A DNA stretch of 64,000 bases, taken from contig CM077647.1 in NCBI GenBank assembly GCA_039707465.1, positions 170,186,163-170,250,162 of the forward strand. The letters run 5' to 3'. This stretch comes from Rhabdophis nuchalis (lineage: Eukaryota; Chordata; Lepidosauria; Squamata; Natricidae). Under the pieces are notes generated by a model that worked only from the letters and a program-made list of their open reading frames with translations, did not search any database and was not told where the DNA came from. Shown piece by piece: positions 24,386 through 35,662 of this stretch. The position numbers and the translations under genes are program-made. Positions within the stretch are counted from its first letter, which is position 1, and each line of letters opens with the position of its first letter.

Positions 24386-24623
24386 TCCAATAAATCTTCG
24401 CAATAAATCAAGTTTGTGACATGCAGTGCGTTAATGGAAAGGGGACCAAGCGTTGATTTTTGAATCGTAAGTGTTGAGTGAATGTTGTGAAGAGTGAACA
24501 AAAGAAAACTAAGCAAGGTGTATCCGAAACGCCTTTATCCCCGAAAAGTGTAAGAAGAAAAAGCATTAGGATGAACCTAGAGATTCGGGGGGGTCGAGGT
24601 TTCCCAGGATCGTTTCTCGCCGC

Positions 24624-24712
24624 GCTCCAGTGGCGCAATCGGTTAGCGCGCGGTACTTATACAGCAGTACTAAGCAATGCCGAGGTCGTGAGTTCGAGCC
24701 TCACCTGGAGCA
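24624..24712 (+). tRNA. tRNA-Ile (anticodon TAT) with intron
   Basis: An 89-nt gene. Exons are 24624-24661 and 24677-24712, and a 15-nt intron (24662-24676) follows the base 3' of the anticodon TAT, the canonical position. Acceptor arms GCTCCAG and CTGGAGC pair. Splicing by the tRNA endonuclease is needed. A T run follows directly. It decodes the rare ATA codon. Confidence 0.96.
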
Positions 24713-25313
24713 GGTTTTTTTTTAATTATTATTTATTGGGGAAGTTTTCTTAACTCGGCATTGACAACAGTGGACGTTCATTTGGATTCCTGGCTTTTGT
24801 TTGTGTGTGTCAACTTTATAAATTTAAGTTTAGAAAAGTTTAGAAAAAATATTAGGCAATTCTAGAGTTTTGACAGCTCCAGTTTTCCTCTGCAAAGAAA
24901 ACTGGAATTTCTGGAGGTTTCCCCAGTAAATAAGTAAGCAGGAAGTAAGTTTGCTTGCCTTCTGAAATGAGGGCGGAATAATGGAGATACATTTTTTTTC
25001 TTTTCACTGTCTCAATTGGGAATCTGCCTTTTTCTAGTAATCGGTGGTATTGCAAAAACTTCGAATTTTATGCTCCAAACCTTTCCCCCGTTTATTTTTA
25101 AAATGTTTGATACCAGTATATATATCTATATCTCCCAAATATAAATACATTTCCAGAGATCGCAAGTTCTGCAATGAATATTGGTGTTTAAAAAAATGGG
25201 AAAGGACGTTGACATTCCATACCGGATTTAACTGTATTATCTTTTAAACGAAAATGAAATTGTCCTGCCTTTCATTTTATTATTATGCTTTTTAAAAGTG
25301 TCGAAAAAAGAAG
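24713..25313. other. Unassigned spacer between Ile tRNAs
   Basis: No gene or known repeat recognised. Confidence 0.4.
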
Positions 25314-25387
25314 TGGCCCGTACGGGGATCGAACCCGCGACCTTGGCGTTATTAGCACCACGCTCTAACCAACTGAGCTAACCGGCC
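25314..25387 (-). tRNA. tRNA-Ile (anticodon AAT)
   Basis: A 74-nt gene with anticodon loop CTAATAA. Acceptor arms GGCCGGT and ACGGGCC pair (one G-T). The B-box GGTTCGATCCC is intact. It lies 600 bp from the other isoleucine tRNA, on the opposite strand. It decodes ATT/ATC after A-to-I editing. Confidence 0.97.
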
Positions 25388-25850
25388 TTCGTGCATGATG
25401 GCTCGTTTAAACCCCTCGTTGCAGAATAGGGTGTGTGTTTGTGTGTGTTTGTGTGTGTGTAAGAACATTAACGTCGTCTAGGATGACCAAAATTATTTGC
25501 GACTTGCAAAACTGCGGAGGGTTTCAATAACAACAACGCCGCTTATTTTATTAAGGACCTATAAAAAGGTTTATAACCTTTATGAAATAGACATTTATAA
25601 AAAGAGGACCTATGGACTAAATTGGCATGATTGTCAGAAACACAAATAGTATGACACCTTACCGTAAATTTATTAAAAAGATGTTACTGCTATGTTACTC
25701 TTTTAATGATATGACTTGCGGATAACACACTGCAGCTAAATGGATATGAATGAAAGGACAATAAAACTTTAAAAGGCATTTTACTGGGTGCCTTATACAG
25801 TTTCCTTTTGTAAGGAGTAATTATGCAACCCTCCCCCCTCTGTCCTTGTT
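25388..25850. other. Unassigned spacer with (GTGT)n
   Basis: A GT-rich stretch lies at 25430-25460. Nothing else recognised. Confidence 0.4.
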
Positions 25851-25854
25851 GTTC

Positions 25855-26150
25855 TTAGTTGTGAAATCAAGTCCGACCCATGGACAATGTTCCTCCAAGC
25901 CTTCCTGTCCTCTACCATTCTCCCGAGTCCATTTAAACTCACGCTTACTGCTTCAGTGACTCCATCCAGCCACCCCATTCTCTGTCATCCCCTTCTTCTT
26001 TTGCCCTCCATCTTTCCCAGCATCAGGCTCTTCTCCAGGGAGTCCTTCCTTCTCATTAGGTGGCCAAAGTCTTTGAGTTTCCTCTTCAGGATCTGGCCTT
26101 CTAAAGAGCAGTCAGGGTTGATCTCCTCTAGGAATGATTGATTAAGCCTC
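25855..26150 (-). mobile_element. Bov-B LINE fragment
   Basis: The minus strand encodes EINPDCSLEGQILKRKLKDF and RRKDSLEKSLMLGKMEGKRR, the C-terminal region of a Bov-B ORF2. The same peptide is read on the plus strand at about 26580-26720, so the two copies face each other. Confidence 0.8.
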
Positions 26151-26154
26151 TTGA

Positions 26155-27225
26155 TGCGGGTGAAGGAGGAGAGTGGAAAAGTTGGCTTGAAACTCAAACT
26201 TAAGAAAAATAAGATCATGGCATCCGGCCCTCTCAATTCCTGGCCAATAGATGGGGAAGAAACGGAGATAGTGGCAGATTTTATTTCCTTGGGCGCAAAG
26301 GTCACCGTAGATGGGGACTGCAGCCAAGAAATTAAAAGATGCTTGCTCCTGGGGAGGAAAGCTATGGCAAATATAGACAGCACACTAAAAAGAAGAGAGA
26401 TCAACTCTGCCAACAAAAGTGTGCATAGTCAAGGCTGTGGTTTCCCCAGTTGCAGTTGATGGCTGTGAAAGTTGGACCATAAGGAAGGCTGAGCACCAAA
26501 GAATTGAGGCCTTTGAACTCTGGTGCTGCAGAAGACTCCTGAGAGTCCCTTGGACTGCAAGGGGATCAAACTGGTCAGAGATCAACCCTGACTGATCTTT
26601 AGAAGGCCAGATCCTGAAGAGGAAACTCAAAGACTTTGGCCACCTAATGAGAAGGAAGGACTCCCTGGAGAAGAGCCTGATGCTGGGAAAGATGGAGGGC
26701 AAAAGAAGAAGGGGGCAGCAGAGGAGGAGGTGGCTGGATGGAGTCACTGAAGCGGTAGGCGTGAGCTGAAATGGTCTCCAGAGGATGGTAGAGGACAGGA
26801 AGGCCTTATAATATACAGTTTGGGTTGTTTTGTTTACCATCCAACCTGACTGTTGTAACACCACCTTATTTTCCTTTTTTTGCCTCCCTCCCTCCTTTCT
26901 CTCCTTTCTCCCTTCCTCCTCTCCTTCCCCTTCCTTCTTTCCTTACCTCTCTCCCTCTTCCCTTTCCTACCTCTCTCCTTCCCTTTCTCTCCCTTCCATC
27001 CTCCTCTCCTTCCCTCTTTTAAATGGAATAACAAATGTACAAAGATGACAAATGTAAAGAAGAATTATACCTGTGTGAATGTATATCTATAATTGTATGG
27101 AAGAGAATAAAAAATAAAAAAAAACTTTTTTAAAAAAAAAAGAAGGCCTGGCAGAACATTGTCCATGGGATCACGATGGGTCGGAGATAACTTCATAAGT
27201 AACAGCAACAACAACAACAACAAAG
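26155..27225 (+). mobile_element. Bov-B LINE 3' part, interrupted
   Basis: A frameshifted ORF2 C-terminus (EESGKVGLKLKLKKNKIMAS, FEAFELWCCRRLLRVPW in broken frames) followed by the 3' end GGTAGAGGACAGGAAGGCC. It resumes at 27142 after an inserted retroposon and ends in (CAA)n. It encodes no complete protein. Confidence 0.8.
26807..27141 (+). mobile_element. Retroposed insertion with poly(A) and GAAGGCCT duplication
   Basis: This 335-bp insert splits the Bov-B 3' end and is flanked by GAAGGCCT at 26799-26806 and 27142-27149. It ends in an A-rich tail after GAGAATAAAAAATAAA, the hallmark of L1-type target-primed insertion. The interior is pyrimidine-rich (26875-27020). The parent could be a 5'-truncated L1 or a processed transcript. 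I do not recognise it. Confidence 0.75.
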
Positions 27226-27450
27226 CCCTTTCATTACATCATCTCCCAGCAACAGCTCAACCAAGCTTGGGACTCAAAAGACAGACAGCCTAAAAAGTTA
27301 ATGAAGACCCCCTCTCCCTGGGAGTCTGACCACCAATCAGAATACATTTCTTACCCAGGAATAGGAAGCTCCAAGGCGGGGCCCAAGAGAGGGTGTAAAG
27401 CTCAGGTTGTCTAAGCATAGCTTCCCTTTTGCTTCAAGATCTTCAAAGCA
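27222..27450 (+). mobile_element. LTR-A fragment (central part)
   Basis: Shares GGGAGTCTGA(C)CACCAATCAGAATACATTTC-type blocks and the GGGTGTAAAGCTCAGG promoter region with 5730-6267. Both ends are missing. Confidence 0.7.
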
Positions 27451-27800
27451 TGTAAACAGCTGGAGCCTGTTCCCAGTGTGCGCATGCACAGAGTTGCCAG
27501 ACGAAGGGAACAGCTAAAGAACAGGGGTCAACTTGGGAGTAAGGCCACAGGTGGACGATGAATGGCCCTTCCCAGAGGAAATAAAAGAAGAGCAAAACGG
27601 AAGTGGAGTTTGCAGGAGACAATAGTTCGGTTAATTAGTGAGTGATTCTCTGAGATTCCCTACCACCGTTTTGCAGATATTGACCTGGCAGCTCTCCAAG
27701 CCAGATAAGGTCTGTGACCGTAAATCCTCCCTTGAAAGACTTTGCTGGATGTGAATGAGCAGAATTCACAGTAAATTAATAAAAAGGGGTTTTGTTTCAT
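27451..27800 (+). mobile_element. LTR-B-like repeat, second copy
   Basis: AACAGCTGGAGCCTGTTCCC, TGGAGTTTGCAGGAG and TTGAAAGACTTTGCTGGATGTG match 17600-17955. TTAATAAAAAG follows as a possible poly(A) signal. It abuts LTR-A directly. Confidence 0.45.
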
Positions 27801-27869
27801 GCTCTTGGGAAGCTTAGGTCAGAACAAGATCAGCATAGATCAATTTCAAGGTTAACTTCAGACCAACCA

Positions 27870-28080
27870 TAAAGTAATACAATCCCCTTTTGTGACCTTC
27901 CGACTGGCAAAATCAACAGGGAAATCAGATTCCCTCAACAAACATGTGACTAACTTAACAACTGCAACAATTCACTTACCAACAGTGGCAAGAGAAGTCC
28001 TAAAACGGGGCAAACCTTAAATGTTTTGCTTAGCAAGATACATTTTGGGCTCGATTGGGGTCATAAAACAAGAACTGCTC
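27870..28080. mobile_element. TIR DNA-transposon-like repeat, partial
   Basis: GTGACCTTCCGACTGGCAAA and TTCACTTACCAACAGTGGCAAGA match the 38250-38637 family. Confidence 0.5.
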
Positions 28081-28448
28081 AATTCATTAAAAAAAAACCT
28101 AATGATTTGTGACAATGACACATCACGGAAGTTCAAGCATGTCTTAGTACGCACAAATCCTGAGCCCTATTTTAATCTTGCTGAACTAACTTGTTTTTAA
28201 ATTACTCAACAAATGAAAGAAACATAATTACTGCACTTCCATTGTCCCTAGTAATGTAATAGACTGTGAAGCCAGTAGTTTTCACCTGCTTGTTATGCAG
28301 GGTGCTATTACTTTTCCCAGCGATCGAAATACTTATGAGTACCTTATGTAACGTAAAGACAAAAATAGTTTAGTAACTATTAGTAAATAGTTGAAACATC
28401 GGATGTGTTAAAGATCAGAGCAATTTAGTCAACCTTTCCTGAGATACC
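28081..28448. other. Unassigned spacer
   Basis: No gene or known repeat recognised. Confidence 0.4.
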
Positions 28449-28530
28449 GACGAGGTGGCCGAGTGGTTAAGGCGATGGACTGCTAATCCATTGTGCTCTG
28501 CACGCGTGGGTTCGAATCCCACCTTCGTCG
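28449..28530 (+). tRNA. tRNA-Ser (anticodon GCT)
   Basis: An 82-nt type II tRNA with anticodon loop CTGCTAA and a long variable arm (TTGTGCTCTGCACGC). Acceptor arms GACGAGG and TTCGTCG pair, with G-T at one position. T runs follow from 28538. It decodes AGC/AGT. Confidence 0.97.
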
Positions 28531-28849
28531 TTGTACTTTTTTTTAAAAACAAACTTCAAGTATTGATAAAAGTCAAATCCGAGGTTAAAGAGATTAAACG
28601 CCTTGCACCGGTCATTTAGCGGTAGTATTTAGCTACTCTAGCGCTGCTCGGAAGTTACTGTTGCAGGTTCTTATTTCAACATACTTTCGCAATGAACCAC
28701 GTGCGATCGTTTTGCTCGGGTAAATTTTAGTTACACCTCCGCTGATCAAGCGGGCGAATTTTGAAAAACCACAGAAATTGACACTCACCTGGGAGCAAAG
28801 CTTGCAAGAATGGAGATTGGTCGCGTTACAAATAAGCAAACAAAGTAAT
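28531..28849. other. Unassigned spacer
   Basis: Short frames only. No repeat recognised before the CR1-A start near 28850. Confidence 0.4.
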
Positions 28850-30095
28850 AGCCAAAAGCCAACATGGGTTTGTCAAAAACAGATCATGCCAGACGAATCT
28901 AATTGCATTCTTTGACAAAGTAACAAAATCAGTGGACCAGAGGAATGCTGTTGATATAATTTACCTGGACTTCAGTAAGGCATTTGATAAAGTAGACCAT
29001 AACCTACTATTAGATAAAGTAGAAAATTGTGGGTTAGACAGCACCACCACCAAATGGATTCGTAACTGGCTGACCAACCGCACTCAACGTGTAGTCCTCA
29101 ATGGAACTGCATCTACATGGAAGGAAGTATGCAGTGGAGTCCCCCAAGGCTCTGTTTTAGGCCCAGTACTCTTTAACATCTTCATCAACGATTTGGATGA
29201 GGGGATAAATGGGGAACTCATCAAATTCGCAGACGACACCAAGCTGGCAGGAATAGCCAACACTCCAGAAGATAGGCTTAAGATACAGAAGGATCTAGAC
29301 AAACTTGAACATTGGGCACTATCTAATAAAATGAAATTCAATTGTGAAAAAAGTAAGGTCCTACATATAGGCAAGAAAAACCAAATGCACAAGTACAGTA
29401 TAGGTGGTACCTTGCTCAATAGTAGCAACTGTGAGAGGGATCTCGGAATCCTAGTGGACAACCATTTAAATATGAGCCAGCAGTGTGCAGCAGCTGCCAA
29501 AAAAGCCAACACAGTTCTAGGCTGCATCAACAGAGGGATAGAATCTAGATCGCGTGAAGTGTTAATGCCACTGTATAGTGCCTTGGTAAGGCCACACTTG
29601 GAATACTGCATACAGTTTTGGTCGCCACGATGTAGAAAAGACGTGGAGACTCTGGAAAGAGTGCAAAGAAGAGCAACCAAGATGATTAGAGGACTGGAGA
29701 CTAAGACATATGAAGAACGGCTGCAGGAACTGGGTATGTCTAGTTTGATGAAGAGAAGGACCAGGGGAGACATGATAGCAGTGTTCCGATATCTCAGAGG
29801 GTGCCACAAAGAAGAGGGAGTCAAACTTTTCTCCAAGACACCTGGGGGCAGGACAAGGAGCAATGGGTGGAAACTAACCAAGGAGAGAAGCAACTTAGAA
29901 CTAAGGAGAAATTTCCTAACAGTAAGAACAATTAACCTCTGGAACAGCTTGCCTCCAGCAGTTGTGAATGCCCCAACCCTGGAAGTCTTTAAAAAGATGT
30001 TAGACAGCCATTTGTCTGAAATGGTATAAGATTCCTGCCCATGCAGGGGGTTGGACTAGAAGACCTACAAGGTCCCTTCCAACTCTGCTATTGTA
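28850..30095 (+). mobile_element. CR1-A LINE with partial reverse transcriptase
   Basis: The best CR1-A copy. The frame is open from the left edge (about 28857) to 30029 with no stops. From the methionine at 28932, residues 13-23 are DFSKAFDKVDH, 69-78 GVPQGSVLGP and 99-102 the catalytic FADD. The C-terminal RPHLEYCIQFWSPRC and NLWNSLPPAVV follow. The endonuclease, first RT motifs and ORF1 are absent, so it is a 5'-truncated, non-autonomous but young-looking insertion. The 3' UTR ends TGGACTAGAAGACCTACAAG. Confidence 0.9.
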
Positions 30096-30320
30096 TTAAG
30101 ACACGGAAAATTTTTTATTGAAATCTAGCTTTAGACGTTGGGGCATGTAAAATTTAGTATAAATTGAAACCAGACAAAGCACCGAGACTGGGACCATCCC
30201 TATAGAATGAGGGCTTCCGGAAACGTTGTAATAATGTCGCTGAAAATGGGGAGTTTGGAGCAACTTAGAAGAAATTATTCAAGAGTTAAATGGGCTTAAA
30301 AAAATGCATAAAAAATGAGG
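30096..30320. other. Spacer between CR1-A and H3
   Basis: Nothing recognised. Confidence 0.4.
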
Positions 30321-30362
30321 CCAGCTCTTTTCTGGAAGCGGTGAATGGCTCTTAAAAGAGCC
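30321..30362 (-). terminator. Histone 3' stem-loop and downstream element (H3)
   Basis: The minus strand reads GGCTCTTTTAAGAGCC (30347-30362), a perfect consensus stem-loop 64 bp after the stop. It is followed by CCAGAAAAGAGCTGG (30321-30335) as the purine-rich U7 target. Confidence 0.95.
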
Positions 30363-30426
30363 GTTAAAAGCACGATGACTTTTCCAGTCTGCTCCCCCGA
30401 CACCACCCGTAAAGGCTTGCGCGCCT

Positions 30427-30870
<444 letters not shown>

Positions 30871-30904
30871 CTAGAATGCGAATGAAGGGAAACGTTCGCG
30901 GCAC

Positions 30905-30945
30905 TTCTTTTATAGCCGGCTCGCTCGCCTCTGATTGGCTGGGGG
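30905..30945 (-). promoter_or_regulatory. H3 core promoter (second copy)
   Basis: The minus strand shows TATAAA (30909-30914) and a CCAAT box within CAGCCAATCAG (30934-30938), about 72 and 97 bp upstream of the start. Confidence 0.8.
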
Positions 30946-31042
30946 AGGGGAATACGCATTCGAATGTTCAGGATTCGTCGGGGATTGGTCAGAATTAGAA
31001 AACCAAGCGAGGTCTACAATCCTAACCACGTCTCAATGGAAC

Positions 31043-31215
31043 AGGTTTATTAACAGAGGTGGAAGGGACCTTGTAGGTCATCTACTCCAACCCCTCTTTC
31101 GCAAGCAGGAGACCCTACACCATTTCTGACAGCGGCAGTCTCTTCTTGACAACATCCAATGATGAAGCTCCCACAATTTCCGAAGGCAACTTCTGTTCCA
31201 TGGGTTGATAGTTCT
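31043..31215 (-). mobile_element. CR1-A 3' end
   Basis: Plus view GGAAGGGACCTTGTAGGTC followed by the ORF2 C-terminal remnant. Truncated where LTR-A begins. Confidence 0.7.
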
Positions 31216-31765
31216 CACTGGACTTCTGGGTTCAGTTCCAAGTGGGGAAAAAGACACTGGAAACACGGTGGCTGTTTGGAAAAGATGGTTTTCATGGTGG
31301 ACAAGATCACATGCCTCGAAGATGTTGGGTGGAGAGAGAAAAAAGGGAAGAGATGTTGAGAGTGCCCTGGTTTTATGCTCTCTCTGGACTTTTGAATTTG
31401 AGCTCGTGTTCTGATTGGTTGTCAAGACTCCCATGGGGCCATGCAGGGGCAACCCTGCAGGCTGTCCTGAGTCCCAAGCTTGGTTGAGCCTTGCTGGGTG
31501 ATGTAATCTTCCCCCCTGCTTTGTAGTGAGACAGGTAGAGAGCTAATCCTACCTCTGTTGCATCTTGGGTGAGGGCATTTGCCTATGAATAGACATAGCT
31601 ATCTCTTTAACTGCGGACATTTGCTGTGGTGGGCACTATTAAGAGTAAGACTGTTTTCTGCCTAAAAACATGTTGCTCCATTTCTTATCCAGGGAAATAC
31701 AATATTCTGCTTTTTTTAAATATTTCCTGAAATATTTCATTTTCCTAGGAGAGGGGTGGGTGAGT
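31216..31765 (-). mobile_element. LTR-A copy (minus)
   Basis: Plus view has GTTCAGTTCCAAGTGGGG, AAAAAGACACTGG and GGAGAGGGGTGGGTG, the reverse complement of the 5730-6267 LTR. It lies at the edge of CR1-A and its terminal TGTTGGAAG is lost. Confidence 0.7.
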
Positions 31766-32017
31766 GGTTGGTTCTGGATGGTATGCCCGGGTACGGGTGG
31801 TGGGTGCTATCTTCTTACAGTCCTAAAGATCCTGTCCTGTCCTTAGAACTGAGTGAGGAATGTAGATTTTAGGAGCCTTTGTTTTTTTACTTTCAGTCCC
31901 TTCTGGGAGAGCTGGGCTGTAGTCCCATTTTGTTTATGAATAGGCTGGCCTGGATTTCTTAATAGGCACAAAATATCCTTCTCTAAAGACTTCAGGCATC
32001 TGATGGAGGCTGTTAAT
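31766..32017. other. Unassigned spacer
   Basis: Nothing recognised. Confidence 0.4.
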
Positions 32018-32832
32018 TTATTTATTTATTTTATTAAATTTATACCCCGCCCTTCTCCAAATGGACCCAGGGCGGCGCACAGGGATGTTAAAATACATAC
32101 AAAATATATAAAATATATAAAATTTAAAAAATTTATTCTAATAAATAAATCCTGCGCTAAAAACCGAATTAAAAATCCCAAGTTTAAAACTGTCTAATAG
32201 TCAGTAATGGAGGTTACGCTAGGCCGGCTAGATGGAATAGATGTGTCTTCAGACACTTGCAGAAGAGGCGGAGGTCGGAGATGGTGCGGAGTTCAGGGGG
32301 TAAGTCGTTCCAGAGGGCTGGGCCCGCCACAGAGAAGGCTCTTCCCCTGGGTGTCGCCAGTCGGCATTGTCCAGCCGACGGCACCCTGAGGAGGCCCTCT
32401 CTGTGGGAGCGTATCGGTCTGAGGGATGTATGGGGCAGGAGGCGGTCTCGCATATAACTAGGCCCCGAGCCATGGAGCGCTTTAAAGATGGTTGTTAAAA
32501 CCTTGAAGCGCACCCAAAAGACCACAGGAAGCCAGTGCAGCTCGCGCAGGATTGGTGTTATGTGGGAGTGTCTAGGCGCTCCCGTAATCACCCGCGCGGC
32601 TGCGTTCTGGACTAGCTGCAGCTTTCGGGTGCACCTCAAGGGGAGCCCCATGTAGAGAGCATTACAGTAGTCGAGTCGAGAGGTGACGAGTGCTTGAGTG
32701 ACTGTGCGTAAGGCACCCCGGTCCAGTAAGGGGCGCAATTGGCGCATCAGGCGTACCTGATGAAATGCCCCCCTGGCCACGGCTGCCACATGATCTTCCA
32801 TAGACAGCCGGGAATCCAGGAGGACTCCAATT
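32018..32832 (-). mobile_element. LINE-B, ORF2 C-terminal third
   Basis: The minus-strand frame encodes VLLDSRLSMEDHVAAVARGA, RLDYCNALYMGLPLRCTRKL and FSVAGPALWNDLPPELRTIS. It is 5'-truncated after the RT core and spliced abruptly to an LTR-A fragment. Confidence 0.85.
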
Positions 32833-32835
32833 AAC

Positions 32836-32940
32836 ACTGGGGGCTGCTTTCTGCCTCCAAGAGCATGTTTCTTCATTTCTCCTTTGTGGAAATAGGAAAT
32901 TCTTCCTCTTTTAATATCTCCCAAAATATTTCATTCTCTT
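32836..32940 (-). mobile_element. LTR-A fragment
   Basis: Plus view GGGGGCTGCTTTCTGCCT and AAAATATTTCATTCTC correspond to the 5' part of LTR-A in reverse. Confidence 0.6.
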
Positions 32941-33007
32941 GGGGGGGGGGGGGTGTTTCCTATAATAATAAGGAACTGAATTGAAAAAGCTTCTTGTAAA
33001 GAGAAGA

Positions 33008-33759
33008 TGAAGGAAGTTAGCACCCACCCGTCTCCTAGGAAAATGAAATATTCTAGGGCAGGGGTCTGCAAAGTCGGCTCTTTTAAGACTGGTGGACTTC
33101 AACTCCCAGAGTTCCCCAGCCAGCATAGCTGGCTGGGGAATTCTGGGAGTTGAAGTCCACCAGTCTTAAAAGAGCCGACTTCGCAGACCCCTGTTCTAGG
33201 GAATATTAAAAAGGCAGAATATTATAATTTTCCCTAAAGGAGAAACATGTGTCTAAAGACAAACTCAGAACCTCAGCTCTCTGCCTCCCTCCCCCACAGC
33301 AGATATTTTGGTGCCAACCTATCTACACGACAAAGGTTGGGCCAGCTAATCTACAACACAAAAGACATGGCTCCCAGGACGTGATAGGATTAGCCCTCTA
33401 CCCATCTAGCCCATAACTCACCACATGGCACCTGGGGAGATTACATCACCCAGCAAGGCTCATCAAACATGGGACTCAAGACACTGCAAAGTTGGCCCTG
33501 TGTGCCCGCATGGAAGTCTGACAACCAATCAGAATACATGTCCTTACACAGGAAGAGGAAGTTCCAAGGCGGGCCCAAAGGAGGGTATAAGTATATATAT
33601 CTCTCTCTCTCTCCCCCCCCCCCATGTGCCTTTTCTTTTGCCCAGGATCTCAAGCCATGTGGACCTGTCCACCATTAAACCATCTTTCCAAGCATCTTCC
33701 ATGTTTCTAGTGTCTTTCTCCTCCTTGGAACTGAACCCAGATAGACATTTCTTCCAACA
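33008..33759 (+). mobile_element. LTR-A copy carrying a MITE
   Basis: Starts TGAAGGAAGTTAGCACCC and ends ACATTTCTTCCAACA, flanked by AAGA and AAGC (3 of 4 match). A GGGTATAAG box at about 33584 and ATTAAA at about 33674 are retained. A foldback MITE with its own target duplication occupies 33059-33193. Confidence 0.75.
33059..33193. mobile_element. Foldback hAT MITE, 135 bp
   Basis: Near-perfect palindrome with ends CAGGGGTCTGCAAAGTCGGC and GCCGACTTCGCAGACCCCTG, arms meeting at CCAGCATAGCTGG. Target duplication TTCTAGGG at 33051-33058 and 33194-33201. The RNA would form one long hairpin. Confidence 0.92.
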
Positions 33760-33789
33760 AAGCAAAACATCTCCAACATCTTCCAAAAT

Positions 33790-34035
33790 TATCCTTTAGG
33801 ACAATCCTAATGAAACCAATAAAGGGAGGGGTGTAACAGAGGACATGAGATTTTCTTACATTGCTGCACAGGTTTAGCTAAATTTTGCTAAACAGGTTGC
33901 TTTCACTCAGTTGGTACCTGCCTGTTAGTAATTAATGGCTTTTTAAAACATCTTAAGTATGTATTATTCCTGCCTTAAATACTAGGGCAATCTTGAAAAG
34001 CCTCCATATTGAATTAAAAGTGACTAGTAAAAGCA
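33790..34035. other. Duplicated block upstream of the Ser-AGA array
   Basis: 33810-33985 matches 39440-39626 closely (GTAACAGAGGACATGA, TTGCTTTCACTCAGTTGGTA, GCCTGTTAGTAATTAA). At 33983 the text TACTAGGGCAATC shows the site without the LTR that is present at 39627. Confidence 0.7.
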
Positions 34036-34540
34036 GAAGGACAGGACAGGACCCTTAGAACCTAATAGGATTAACGAACCACCATTGGAATATTGAAAGA
34101 CACAAGGCTCACTACATTGAATAACCCCCTGGAGCATCTCAAGTCCCCAAGCCCCAGAACCATGTAAAAATTCATCCACTCACTTAGCCGTTTTGTCAGC
34201 CACCCCAGAAACATGTTGCTGTCACTGAAGTTTTGGAAAACAAAATAAGCAGACTCCTTCTTTCCTTATAGCCAGCCTCCATTTCATTTCCAGTGTACTT
34301 TTTCCCTCTCCTGGCTTGGAACCAACCTGGATTTCCCTTCTGAAATTAGGACAATATTGGGAAGCCACCATCTTGAATCAAAGGGGACTGGTACATGCAG
34401 AAGATGGCTAGTATATGGTAAACTCCGAAAGGTAAACATGGAAGCATTTAAAAAAGGTTTGGTCCTACATTGATAACGTTGGGCTCCGGAGCAAAATAAA
34501 AGGGGAAGGGAAGAGGAGAGGGAAAATAAACACCTGAGTA

Positions 34541-34622
34541 CGTAGTTGGCAGGATTCGAACCTGCGCGGGGAAACCCCAATGGATTTCTAGTCCATCGCC
34601 TTAACCACTCGGCCACAACTAC
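34541..34622 (-). tRNA. tRNA-Ser (anticodon AGA), copy 1
   Basis: An 82-nt type II tRNA with anticodon loop CTAGAAA and variable arm TTGGGGTTTCCCCGC. Acceptor arms GTAGTTG and CAACTAC pair completely. It decodes TCT/TCC via inosine. Identical to the other four copies. Confidence 0.97.
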
Positions 34623-35293
34623 AACTGGGAAGCCATCTGTCTTAATTATGAAAGTATATATTAAAATACTTGTTCTAACTTGCTTTGTTCTCTTTAATTT
34701 ATCTCTTTTGTTCTGTAGTTTCATGCTATTTCTTGAGATGTCTGAGAAAAGCCAAGCTGGAGATGATGGGATTAAGAATTTATATTCTCCAACTCAAAAC
34801 TAAGGGCAGGACAGGACCTTTAGGACACAATAGGATTAATCCACTCCCATTGGAATAGTAAAAGACACAAGGCTCACTACATTGCACAATCTCATGGAGC
34901 ATCACAACTCCCAAGCTCCAGAAGCCTGTAAAAATCCATCCACTCACTCAGCCGTTTTGTCAGCCACCCCGGAAACATGTTGCTGCCACTGAAGTTTTGG
35001 AAAACAAAATAAACAGAAATCTTTCCTTGTAGCCAGCCTCCATTTTATTTCCAGTGTACTTTTCCCCTCTCCTGGCTTGGAACCAGACTGCCTTTTCCCT
35101 TCTAACACTAGGGCAATATTAGGAAGCCTCCATCTTGAATAAAAGAGGACTGGTACATGCAAAGAATTGCTAGTAGATGGTGAACTCTTAAATGTAAATA
35201 TGGGAGCATTTAAAAATGATTTGGTCCTAAATTGATAAAGTTGGGTTCCTGAGCACAATAAAGATGAAGAGAAGTGGCAAAAAAACCTGAGTA

Positions 35294-35375
35294 CGTAGTT
35301 GGCAGGATTCGAACCTGCGCGGGGAAACCCCAATGGATTTCTAGTCCATCGCCTTAACCACTCGGCCACAACTAC
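35294..35375 (-). tRNA. tRNA-Ser (anticodon AGA), copy 2
   Basis: Identical in all 82 nt to copy 1. Flanks are nearly the same over the 750-bp unit. Confidence 0.97.
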
Positions 35376-35662
35376 AACTGGAATGCTACCTGTCTTAATT
35401 ATGACAGTAAATATTAAAATACTTGTTCTAACTTGCTTTGTTCTCTTTAATTTGTCCCTTTTGTTCTGTACTTTGATGTTATTTTTTGACATGTCTGAGA
35501 AAAGCCAAGCTGGAGGTGATGGGATTAAAAATTTATATTCTCCAACTCAAAACTAAGGGCAGGACAGGACCTTTAGGACACAATAGGATTACCCACCCCC
35601 ATTGGAATAGTAAAAGACACAAGGCTCATTACATTGAACAACCTCATGGAGCATCTCAAATC

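Noticed and set aside
23591..24419. Long Tyr/Ser/Ile/Leu frames
   Set aside because: Pentamer array with a length multiple that stays open in several frames at once.
28932..30029. A 365-codon frame as a host gene
   Set aside because: It is the reverse transcriptase of a 5'-truncated CR1-type LINE (FADD, GVPQGS).
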